Below, in pieces: positions 8,103-14,401 of a stretch of DNA of 17,607 bases. Numbering within the stretch: position 1 is the first letter of the stretch; every line of letters starts with the position of its first letter. The stretch is taken from NCBI GenBank assembly GCA_025449795.1, contig JANWIQ010000021.1:1-17607 (forward strand), in the 5' to 3' direction. This stretch comes from Minisyncoccota bacterium (GTDB taxonomy: Bacteria; Patescibacteriota; Microgenomatia; Levybacterales; UBA12049). Below the pieces are notes generated by a model that had not been told where the DNA came from, searched no databases, and worked only from the letters and a program-made list of their open reading frames with translations. Made by a program: the position numbers and the translations under genes.

Positions 8103-8131
8103 ATTATATAACTTAACTCACAAATTATCAA
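8103..8131 (-). promoter_or_regulatory. Promoter of the luciferase-like gene
   Basis: Minus strand TTGATA (8131-8126), 17-nt spacer, perfect TATAAT (8108-8103). The ATG follows after 9 nt, so the transcript has almost no leader. Confidence 0.7.
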
Positions 8132-8150
8132 CTATGCTATAGGACGGTAA

Positions 8151-8999
8151 CTATTTTTGGCTGGATTGATGTGTTTTCTGAATACTTCGTTGTGTTAGCC
8201 CACAAACTGTTTCTAGCTTTTCTGGCAAATTTTCCCAATCAGACCGTATAAGCCCTCGTGCTCCACCACTTGCCATAGTATCTTGGTTAGTAAGCGTACC
8301 GGTGAGAGTAATACAATGGATATAAGGATCACATAAATCCCTAATGGCTCTTCCCAATGTCATGCTATCATCGACAATCAATATTGGAATATCCCTTTCG
8401 CTACTATGTGCAAGATATTGTAATATGGTTATTTTCCATTGTGCAGTTTCTGCAAGTTTTACTTCTATTGGTTTTCCTATGACAGGGATATTCATATGTA
8501 AATCTTTAGTAATCCCAGTCTTTACCACACTTTCAAGATGTTGAGGAGTAGCTGTTAAGCAAAGTACAGGTGGATATCCTTCTTTTTCTGTTTCTTGTAA
8601 AATTGGAGGAATCCTATCATCTGCCAGAGGAATATTTGTGTTAAATTCTGCGGAATCTCTGTTTTGTTGCACTAACCCTTGATATACTGCAAAATCTTCA
8701 TCAGAAGGAAAGCTTTCTCTGAAAGCCTGGTCTGTTCCTCCATATCGTAAAACGTCATCATCTGTTGGCAATATGTCAGGAGAATATCCTCTGCCTATCA
8801 TTGCTGTGCGAATCACAGCAGCATGTTTTAAGGCTGACATGACGAGTGTTTCATCTCTGTCGTATACAACTGCCATATGAAAATTTCCTTTTGTTTGTGC
8901 TTCCCTAATGATAGAAAAAGACTCCTCTAAAGATAACTTTGCAGAAAGTGAAAACTCTCCGTTATTAAAGGATAATGGGTTAGGTTTGGCATATTCCAT
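8151..8999 (-). CDS. HAD-superfamily-like predicted phosphatase
   Basis: 282 aa, no signal peptide or membrane segment. The four HAD motifs can be laid out: motif I AVVYDRDETLV (Asp47 nucleophile, Asp49 acid/base), motif II VLCLTATP (Thr149), a motif III Lys near 181-189 ahead of a helix, and motif IV ILIVDDS (Asp210-Asp211). The roughly 95 residues between motifs I and II could form a cap domain. This pattern would mean a Mg-dependent phosphohydrolase, but the protein is otherwise unfamiliar and no substrate can be named. Alternative: a phosphoribosyltransferase-like reading of IVDDSMTLGRAI, which I consider weaker because the flanking motifs fit HAD better. It is expressed separately from its minus-strand neighbour, 57 nt away, by its own promoter. 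Confidence 0.5.
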   Translation of the reverse strand: MEYAKPNPLSFNNGEFSLSAKLSLEESFSIIREAQTKGNFHMAVVYDRDETLVMSALKHAAVIRTAMIGRGYSPDILPTDDDVLRYGGTDQAFRESFPSDEDFAVYQGLVQQNRDSAEFNTNIPLADDRIPPILQETEKEGYPPVLCLTATPQHLESVVKTGITKDLHMNIPVIGKPIEVKLAETAQWKITILQYLAHSSERDIPILIVDDSMTLGRAIRDLCDPYIHCITLTGTLTNQDTMASGGARGLIRSDWENLPEKLETVCGLTQRSIQKTHQSSQK

Positions 9000-9007
9000 T
9001 ATAAGCT

Positions 9008-9036
9008 AATTTATCATCTACTTATAGTAATATCAA
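9008..9036 (-). promoter_or_regulatory. Candidate promoter of the HAD-like gene
   Basis: Minus strand TTGATA (9036-9031), 17-nt spacer, TAAATT (9013-9008), with the ATG 8 nt further. The -10 box is not consensus, but the spacing repeats the leaderless layout of neighbouring genes. Confidence 0.4.
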
Positions 9037-9380
9037 TCAGAGAACGTATATCCTGGTCAACCTGGTGATGTAGTTACTTGGGGGAAGGCATGTTGCTGCT
9101 GGAAGAACAAGGCCTCTAGGAGATAATTTTGCTCAATGAACAACAAGCATTTTGCGTATCCCATTTTCTAATGGCATGTGGCCTTATACTGGTATTACAA
9201 CAAGAACGAGAGATAAAAGTGAGGTATCTTCTTTACGTCCTGAAGACTCATGGTCTAGGTTAAGAATGGCTTTGGTCTCAGATAGTATGCCTGCAATTGC
9301 ATTTGCGAGCGTTTCTCCAAGTGCTGTTTTACAAAAAAGTGGATCTACAGATCCCTTACAAGTTACAAAAGTAACTAGTA
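9037..9380 (+). pseudogene. Possible decayed coding sequence of unknown origin
   Basis: No intact convincing gene lies between the HAD-like gene and the recombinase fragment. Two plus-strand pieces look protein-like: a short stretch reading ENVYPGQPGDVVTWG near 9040-9084, and an open frame from a TTG at 9152 (SNGMWPYTGITTRTRDKSE, then SRLRMALVSDSMPAIAFASV) that runs into the repeat copy at 9381 and stops at 9400. Stops and frame changes separate them. I do not recognise either piece. It may be a gene broken when the repeat formed, or chance open sequence. Confidence 0.3.
9361..9376. repeat. Small perfect inverted repeat at the edge of the duplicated segment
   Basis: AGTTAC AAAA GTAACT, a 6-bp stem with a 4-nt loop, ends 5 nt before the duplicated recombinase sequence begins at 9381. 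It may be linked to the rearrangement, or be chance in AT-rich DNA. Confidence 0.35.
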
Positions 9381-9537
9381 CTTTGCAACAGATTTACTGA
9401 CCAATGGTGCTGACTTACGCTCGGTTCAGGAGATGCTTGGACACAAAAATATCGCTACTACCCAGATCTATACACATATCACCAACCGGCAGCTCAAGAA
9501 TGTACATGCACAGTACCACTCGGGAAACAAAAAATAA
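9381..9537 (+). pseudogene. Truncated copy of the recombinase 3' end (direct repeat copy 2)
   Basis: Encodes only FATDLLTNGADLRSVQ... through IYTHITNRQ to SGNKK and a TAA at 9535-9537, so it keeps the catalytic Tyr but lacks the Arg, Lys and HLR residues, and has no start codon; an in-frame stop lies just upstream at 9376. 152 of 153 positions match 6964-7116. It ends 7 nt before the convergent gene at 9545. It is either the remnant of a second recombinase gene or the right end of a segment inserted at the 3' end of the recombinase gene. The near identity points to a recent event or gene conversion. Confidence 0.9.
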
Positions 9538-9544
9538 CCGATCA

Positions 9545-10450
9545 TTAGAAATTTTCCGGATCAAGCCGAGTCTGAAGATACGCTATTGCATATGGTACCA
9601 ATGGAGAAAGATCTAGAGAATGTTCATCCACAATAATGGGTCTGATTTTCCTTGGTGCTGTCCATCCAAGCCCTTTAGCCGCTCCGAATATTGCAAGACT
9701 ATCTTGTCCAGCAAGAGCCGCCTCTGCTCTTTGACGTTGCTGTTGGGATAATGGAGGAAAATTTGCCATAGTATTGATATGAAATTGCTCTCTTCTCTGT
9801 GATTTATGGAGTGCGCGTGTATAATCTTGAGGAGGCTCTGCGTTTACTACCCAACCTTTTTCCGTAAGTCTTGGTGCAATCGGTAAAACAGTAGACAGAA
9901 GTGTATCAAGGTTTTCTCTGGGTGATGCAAGATCTCCTGTTACGTGATGTAAAACTGCAGTTACATAGTTAAGAAGTGAGTTGTTATCTAGAGGTAGATC
10001 GCCAATTTGCAGTATTTCTGCCCTTGTTCGAAGATCTGCCGGAGAAAGTGCAACAAGGTACGCTAGTTCTTCTTGAAGTATTTGTTGTGCTTTTTCAACA
10101 AATACCATATTTCCTGGAAAAGAAGTATCCTTTGGAGGCAATGCTGTAAGTCTGGCAGGGTGCTCACGAGCAGCTGAAAAAACTATTTTCATCGATGCTT
10201 CTGAGGGCGCATGCACAAAAGATAAAACTTGCTGATGAAGTCTTTCACCTTCACGAGGACCGAGTGCTAAAGCTTCAGGTATTCCTAATTTCCACGCAAA
10301 AAATCGCAGTCCACCTATTTCTCTAGGATTAAGAGAAGCAAGAGGTTGGGATGCAATTGTAACCATACCAGAGTAGAGAGATCGCAAGTCTTCCATAAAG
10401 GATCGTGCTGCTACTTCTGCCATAACTGGACGAAAATCTAATTCAACCAT
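9545..10450 (-). CDS. Unrecognised protein, 301 aa
   Basis: I do not recognise this protein. A longer reading from TTG at 10486 is possible, but a TTGACT/TACAAT promoter overlaps that extension, so the ATG at 10450 (MVELDFRPVMAEVAARS) is the better start. The sequence looks soluble and mostly helical, with amphipathic stretches such as EKAQQILQEELAYLVALSPADLRTRAEIL and a Gln/Arg-rich LSQQQRQRAEAALAG segment. There is no signal peptide, membrane span or obvious catalytic motif. It ends convergently against the recombinase fragment. It is transcribed on its own, about 100 nt downstream of the PfkB-type kinase gene. Composition and clean reading frame support a real gene. Confidence 0.7.
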   Translation of the reverse strand: MVELDFRPVMAEVAARSFMEDLRSLYSGMVTIASQPLASLNPREIGGLRFFAWKLGIPEALALGPREGERLHQQVLSFVHAPSEASMKIVFSAAREHPARLTALPPKDTSFPGNMVFVEKAQQILQEELAYLVALSPADLRTRAEILQIGDLPLDNNSLLNYVTAVLHHVTGDLASPRENLDTLLSTVLPIAPRLTEKGWVVNAEPPQDYTRALHKSQRREQFHINTMANFPPLSQQQRQRAEAALAGQDSLAIFGAAKGLGWTAPRKIRPIIVDEHSLDLSPLVPYAIAYLQTRLDPENF

Positions 10451-10464
10451 AAGAATAAGAGCTA

Positions 10465-10493
10465 ATTGTACTGGGAATAGGCTCAAAAGTCAA
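10465..10493 (-). promoter_or_regulatory. Promoter of the 301-aa protein gene
   Basis: Minus strand TTGACT (10493-10488), 17-nt spacer, TACAAT (10470-10465). The ATG at 10450 is 14 nt downstream. The TTG at 10486 would fall inside the promoter spacer, which argues against it as the start. Confidence 0.6.
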
Positions 10494-10553
10494 TGAACAA
10501 TTTGTCCTAGAGTATATAGCTTCTCACTTTCTTTTATTGGAGGCTTATGAAGA

Positions 10554-11486
10554 CTAAAATGCAAGTGTCTCTCCAAAAGATTTTTCATAACGCTGTAAGA
10601 ATTGTTCCTTTGTATAGGTATGCTCTTGTGTTCCGTACTTTTCTATGGCAAATGATGCTGCTACTGCACCCATTTGTCCAGAGATTTGTATATCTTTTCC
10701 TTTTTCTACTCCTGCTAAAAATCCTGCCCGCCATGCGTCCCCTGCCCCTGTGGGGTCTAGGACACCATTATTTATAGCAATAGGAATACTATATTTTTTG
10801 CCATTATCTACGATTTCTGCACCTTTTGCACCAAACGTGGTAATGACTATTTTGTCTTTGGTTATTGCATCCCAATTTTTCACCCTGCTTCTCATGAGCT
10901 CTATTTCATAGTCATTGCCCACAATGTATCGTGAATGGGTTACGCCAAGGGCAATATTTTCAGGAGCTATTTTAGAGAGCGTCATGCCCGGGTCAAACAT
11001 ATAGGGAATGCCTGCGGTAATGCACTGCTTGGCTAAATGGATAACTACCTCTTCACTGATGGGACCTACGAGGACGAGGTCGCTGGGCTTGGCAATAGTG
11101 GTTACATCAAGATGTATGGAATTTTCCGCTGCCCCATTGTAAAATCCCCATATCTGGTCATCTGCCGCATCGGTAAAAGCAAATCCGGTGGATATTTTTT
11201 TGGTGGGGTCATAGACAACATGGGATAAATCTATCCCTATTTCTTCAAACTTCTTTTTGTATTCCTCAAATCCCAGTCCAGCGACAGAAAAAAGAATATG
11301 GGGAGTACCTAAAAGACCAAAGGTATAGGATACATTTCCTGCTGTCCCTCCTCGCATCTTCGCAAAATCATCAATATGGAAAGAAATATTTAACTTATGG
11401 ATTTTTTCAGGCAAAATATGGTCCGCAAATTTTCCCGGAAAGTCCATGATGTAGTCATATGCAAGTGTGCCGGTAACAATAATCAT
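10554..11486 (-). CDS. PfkB-family carbohydrate/nucleoside kinase (adenosine-kinase-like)
   Basis: 310 aa ribokinase fold. GGTAGNVSYTFGLLG (46-60) is the substrate-side GGxxxN motif, and DPTGAGDAWRAGFLAGV (244-260) is the PfkB signature 2 with catalytic base Asp250. ITTFGAKGAEIV supplies the nucleotide-binding strand. The start (IIVTGTLAYDYIMDFPGKF) and the AGNVSYTFGLLG region remind me of archaeal and bacterial nucleoside/adenosine kinases, which phosphorylate a nucleoside with ATP. Ribokinase or another sugar specificity cannot be excluded. The ATG lies 13 nt after the stop of the 690-aa gene, so co-transcription is likely, but an extended -10 box just upstream allows separate expression. 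A role in purine salvage would suit the purine synthesis genes elsewhere in the window; that is inference. Confidence 0.85.
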   Translation of the reverse strand: MIIVTGTLAYDYIMDFPGKFADHILPEKIHKLNISFHIDDFAKMRGGTAGNVSYTFGLLGTPHILFSVAGLGFEEYKKKFEEIGIDLSHVVYDPTKKISTGFAFTDAADDQIWGFYNGAAENSIHLDVTTIAKPSDLVLVGPISEEVVIHLAKQCITAGIPYMFDPGMTLSKIAPENIALGVTHSRYIVGNDYEIELMRSRVKNWDAITKDKIVITTFGAKGAEIVDNGKKYSIPIAINNGVLDPTGAGDAWRAGFLAGVEKGKDIQISGQMGAVAASFAIEKYGTQEHTYTKEQFLQRYEKSFGETLAF

Positions 11487-11493
11487 ATTGTAA

Positions 11494-11502
11494 AGTATAT
11501 CA
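11494..11502 (-). promoter_or_regulatory. Candidate extended -10 element before the PfkB-type kinase
   Basis: Minus strand TGATATACT (TG-n-TATACT), 7 nt before the ATG at 11486. No clear -35 box is present, since that region is the 3' end of the upstream gene. Confidence 0.35.
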
Positions 11503-13572
11503 TGCTGCTACAGGAGCAGGAGTGTGAGAAGCTATTTTTTGTTGTAGGACTGCTAAACGTGACCTATCGTGATGGATATATGTTCTGACATGGGTCAAAT
11601 CTCCTCCATTGGATGATTGCCAGGTGGAATATGGTTGTGCTGGTATGCTTCTTCTTCCACCGGTTATATATCTTATTCTGTGTTGAGATCTTGCTTGTTG
11701 GAGATAGTGTTCACAAGTATCCTGGATTTCTTGTATTCGTTGGTCTTCCACCTGCTTTTTTATTCGTAGTCTTATTTGTTCTCTTTCTTCCACTGGAATA
11801 TTTATATCAATTTCTACCATTCGTTTTGTCACCCTATTAGATATTATGAGGATTTCCATATTTATTGTTGGTTGAATTGCATGCATAACAGTTCTAATTT
11901 CTCTTTCTGTATCTTCTCTTGCTTTTGTAATTTTTAGATTCACTTCTTGTGGGGAAAGGTGTTTTGTTGCTGCATTATTTTGAATTTTTTCTACCATTTT
12001 ATCCAGCTCTGGAATTAAGGCATCTCTTACAATTTCCTCAATTGGTGAAGTTTCTCTTTTAACTTTTTTTCCACCTATCTCCTCTTCTACTATATAATGA
12101 GGGTTTCCTCTTACAAATGGCTCAGCAAGATTGCACATCATATCAATATTTGCCTCATGAAGCTTAAGGGCCATGTCACGGACATATTTAATTTTGTCTA
12201 AGGATGGTCTTTTTTGCCCAGGCCTTCTTCGGATTTGCTTGAGAATATCCATTGTTTCATATACACTTCTTCTAATAAAACTATCCTCGTTCTGTGGGAG
12301 CTTGCTGACCCCGCGATCTATATTTGCTCTATCTGTAGGTCGATAGAACGACCGACCTTTATTTAGAGGTACCTGGACTTTTCGTACAAACCCAAGTTTT
12401 GGAGGCGCCATATCAAAGAAGTCTGCAGTTCGTAGGAGGTCACCAAGGAAGGCAATATCGATACGGCTTCGTAGAGTCAATAATCTATCCGGGACTAGTT
12501 CCCTTTCAGCAGCAACTGCAATATCATCCCGGACATATACTCCTTCCCTGCCATCAATTGCATCTTCAGGTAATTCTGCGATATCATCTAACTCGGATCT
12601 AAAGTTCCTTTCATATGTTGGATTGAGGCCAAATGAAGTCTTTGCAGTTTCTGGAGTAATAAATACATTTATTTCTTCTCCATTGACATTATGAGATTTT
12701 TTATATCTTACCATTCTTGCAAGTAGCCAATCAGGTATAGATAAAAGATCAACAGTTTCCTTAGTTGTTTGAGCTGTTTCTAAATTCCTTATGAGATCCT
12801 CCGGTGTCATGTATTTACGCCAACGTTCTATAACTATTGTTCCGTCCGGTTGTTTTACCTGAGCTTCAATAATTTCATAAGGTTTTTTGCTTCCTTCTCT
12901 TTCCATTGCGTCCAATAGTCTTTGTTGAATTTGTGGAGTATCATGATACAAAATAAGGGCAGATGTTGCCCCTGTTAGCAGTCTTGCCTGGTCTTGAGTC
13001 ATGCGTCCTTCTTGTACAAGTCTTTCCGTGAGTACTCTTACTTGTAATGCAGCAGCATAATCATGTACATGTTTTGCATTCTTTATGCGAAGTGGGTCTT
13101 CACTTGTTTCACTATCCAATTGGTCTCCATCATGGTTAAGTATCCATAGAGATGGAATAATATATAAAAGAGGATCGCTCAAAGATATCTCAGGCTGTAC
13201 GAGTATATGTTCGACCAGGTCAAATAGTCTTCGTTCATGATCCCAGTTGTGAGGTGAATCACCCTGCCGTGCTTCTTCGTGTTGTATCCCATATTCTGTT
13301 TCTTCTACAAGACGTAGTCTTACACCACCGGCAATGCGTTGCCCTGTTTCTATTATTGTACCTTTTGTAACATCAGACACTAAAAGTCTTGCAGCTCTAA
13401 TGGGGTCCTGCCAAACAGGTAGACCTAACATTTGTTGGCGGTCTTGGCGATGGCCTTCGTTCAGGGCCCGTATTCTCATCTCGTCAAACACAGGTCCTGT
13501 AAGGGGTGAAGAAGATGAATCATAATCTGGTGGTCTTGGGATATACACATCCGGGAGTCTTGCTACTGCCAT
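11500..13572 (-). CDS. Large unrecognised protein with HD-phosphohydrolase-like motifs
   Basis: 690 aa, apparently soluble. I do not recognise it as a named protein. Residues about 105-390 can be read as a divergent HD domain: His108/His112 in HNWDHERRLFDLVEHI, the His147-Asp148 pair in LYIIPSLWILNHDGD, His210-Asp211 in SALILYHD, and Asp384 in LGDLLRTADFFD. That would suggest a metal-dependent phosphohydrolase, possibly on nucleotides. The second half (about 440-650) is rich in charged residues with coiled-coil-like helices (EEIVRDALIPELDKMVEKI, REQIRLRIKKQVEDQR). The N-terminus is Pro/Ser-rich and the C-terminus ends in APVAA. AAAGGGG lies 4 nt before the ATG, one of the few Shine-Dalgarno-like sites here. 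The gene follows a leader with two terminator-like hairpins and probably shares a transcript with the PfkB-type kinase. Confidence 0.6.
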   Translation of the reverse strand: MAVARLPDVYIPRPPDYDSSSSPLTGPVFDEMRIRALNEGHRQDRQQMLGLPVWQDPIRAARLLVSDVTKGTIIETGQRIAGGVRLRLVEETEYGIQHEEARQGDSPHNWDHERRLFDLVEHILVQPEISLSDPLLYIIPSLWILNHDGDQLDSETSEDPLRIKNAKHVHDYAAALQVRVLTERLVQEGRMTQDQARLLTGATSALILYHDTPQIQQRLLDAMEREGSKKPYEIIEAQVKQPDGTIVIERWRKYMTPEDLIRNLETAQTTKETVDLLSIPDWLLARMVRYKKSHNVNGEEINVFITPETAKTSFGLNPTYERNFRSELDDIAELPEDAIDGREGVYVRDDIAVAAERELVPDRLLTLRSRIDIAFLGDLLRTADFFDMAPPKLGFVRKVQVPLNKGRSFYRPTDRANIDRGVSKLPQNEDSFIRRSVYETMDILKQIRRRPGQKRPSLDKIKYVRDMALKLHEANIDMMCNLAEPFVRGNPHYIVEEEIGGKKVKRETSPIEEIVRDALIPELDKMVEKIQNNAATKHLSPQEVNLKITKAREDTEREIRTVMHAIQPTINMEILIISNRVTKRMVEIDINIPVEEREQIRLRIKKQVEDQRIQEIQDTCEHYLQQARSQHRIRYITGGRRSIPAQPYSTWQSSNGGDLTHVRTYIHHDRSRLAVLQQKIASHTPAPVAA

Positions 13573-13592
13573 ATATCCCCTTTCTTTGCATA

Positions 13593-13626
13593 TCCTCCTA
13601 CGCTAAAAGCTACGGAAGGAGTATGC
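13593..13626. repeat. Imperfect palindrome, possible dispersed repeat
   Basis: The segment from GCATATCCTCCTACGC to GGAAGGAGTATGC pairs its ends (GCATA/TATGC, TCCT/AGGA) around a TAAAAG core. It resembles short CTCCTTCGC-TAAAGC-TACGGAGG-like repeats I recall from environmental bacterial genomes. It sits in the leader of the 690-aa protein gene, and its right half carries an AGGAGG. Confidence 0.3.
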
Positions 13627-13654
13627 ATTACTGAGATATTTCTTATCGGAGCAT

Positions 13655-13676
13655 AAAAAAATCCGCCGAGGCGGAT
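13655..13676 (-). terminator. Terminator-like hairpin with T7 in the leader of the 690-aa protein gene
   Basis: On the minus strand ATCCGC / GCGGAT with a CTCG loop is followed by seven T. It lies 83 nt before the ATG at 13572, with no minus-strand gene upstream, so it should end a short leader RNA or act as an attenuator. Confidence 0.65.
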
Positions 13677-13721
13677 AGTAATTTTTTGAAAAATTTCGCT
13701 TTTTTGGGAAAAAATAGCGAT

Positions 13722-13739
13722 AAAAATCCCCTTAAGGGG
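13722..13739 (-). terminator. Second, weaker terminator-like palindrome in the same leader
   Basis: Perfect palindrome CCCCTTAAGGGG (13728-13739) followed on the minus strand by ATTTTT. The stem is only 4 bp with a TTAA loop, so it is weak alone; in tandem with the stronger hairpin downstream it suggests deliberate termination within the leader. Confidence 0.4.
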
Positions 13740-13784
13740 CTTACTTTTTGAAATTTTCATGGAAAACTTCATAAATACCCTATA

Positions 13785-13813
13785 AGCATAGCATATTGAA
13801 TGTAAGAAAGCAA
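13785..13813 (-). promoter_or_regulatory. Candidate promoter of the leader and 690-aa protein gene
   Basis: Minus strand TTGCTT (13813-13808), 17-nt spacer ending in TGC, TATGCT (13790-13785), an extended -10. The transcript would start near 13778, giving a leader of about 205 nt, much longer than for other genes in the window. Confidence 0.45.
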
Positions 13814-13887
13814 GCACTTTTTCAGATTTTTGTCTGATTTATGTAAAAATGAGCATTTTTTTACTATCTTTTCTTTCATTTTTCTTA

Positions 13888-13917
13888 TTGACAGGCATAA
13901 AAGTGAAAGTTTATAAT
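13888..13917 (+). promoter_or_regulatory. Consensus sigma-70-type promoter of the small unrecognised gene
   Basis: TTGACA (13888-13893), 18-nt spacer, TATAAT (13912-13917); both boxes are perfect. The ATG at 13927 lies 9 nt downstream, so the mRNA is nearly leaderless. It rules out the longer reading that begins at 13849, upstream of the promoter. Confidence 0.85.
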
Positions 13918-13926
13918 GCTATACAT

Positions 13927-14400
13927 ATGGCAGAGAGACTTCAGGAAGTAGGTTTATACCTTCAACAACTCGCAGCGAAAAATAATGAAGGCAGATTATC
14001 CTTGGATAGTTTTTCTGAAGGTGCACGGGTTGCCGCAGGAACATTGGACGCTTCCCTACTTAGCCCTAGTACTGATGCGAGAGTAACCCCAATACCCGGT
14101 GGCTATGAGCTAAGGTATAATGGCGCAGATTTACCAACTGATAGACGTTTTCGTACTAGCTTTCATCATTTGCAAGTTGTAAGTGATGATGGAGGATTGA
14201 AGCTTAGACTTTTCAATGTTGATAGATTGAATGAGCCAGATTCTGTTTTAGGTCCAGATAAGCCAGAATCTGTTGAAACAGAATATGCTACAACAAGGCT
14301 TCCCTTTGGTACTCCAGTTAGCGTAATTACACGACAAATTGGTGAGTTAATGGATGAGTATGCTCCAATGCAACCCGCTGGTGGTGCTCCTAGAAGATAA
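13927..14400 (+). CDS. Unrecognised small protein, 157 aa
   Basis: I do not recognise it. The frame is open from 13849, but the first 26 codons would be a hydrophobic stretch covering a perfect promoter, so the start is taken at ATG 13927 (MAERLQEVGLYLQQLAAKN). So defined, the protein has no membrane segment or signal peptide. It opens with an amphipathic helix, then a SLDSFSEGARVAAGTLDASLL stretch, a YELRYNGADLPTDRRFRTSF region that looks like beta strands, and a Pro/Gly-rich tail ending APRR. It is monocistronic under the strongest promoter in the window, and its stop is 1 nt from the stop of the convergent ArgG-like gene. Strong promoter and clean frame suggest real, well-expressed protein. 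Confidence 0.7.
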   Translation: MAERLQEVGLYLQQLAAKNNEGRLSLDSFSEGARVAAGTLDASLLSPSTDARVTPIPGGYELRYNGADLPTDRRFRTSFHHLQVVSDDGGLKLRLFNVDRLNEPDSVLGPDKPESVETEYATTRLPFGTPVSVITRQIGELMDEYAPMQPAGGAPRR

Positions 14401-14401
14401 C

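Noticed and set aside
9404..9616. 70-codon plus-strand ORF overlapping the recombinase fragment
   Set aside because: Out-of-frame reading of the duplicated recombinase 3' end, running into the antisense of the 301-aa gene.
10451..10486. TTG-initiated extension of the 301-aa protein
   Set aside because: It falls within the spacer and -10 region of a good promoter; the ATG at 10450 is downstream and fits.
13593..13604. Short upstream ORF starting near the AGGAGG before the 690-aa gene
   Set aside because: AGGAGG lies only 2 nt from that ATG, too close to work well; the AAAGGGG before the main ATG is the better site.
13563..13817. 84-codon minus-strand ORF upstream of the 690-aa protein gene
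   Set aside because: It reads through two terminator-like hairpins and an imperfect palindrome; the peptide pattern comes from those structures, and it overlaps the start of the real gene.
13849..13926. Hydrophobic N-terminal extension of the 157-aa protein, resembling a signal anchor
   Set aside because: A perfect -35/-10 promoter lies inside it, with the ATG at 13927 correctly placed downstream, so these codons should not be transcribed as part of the message.
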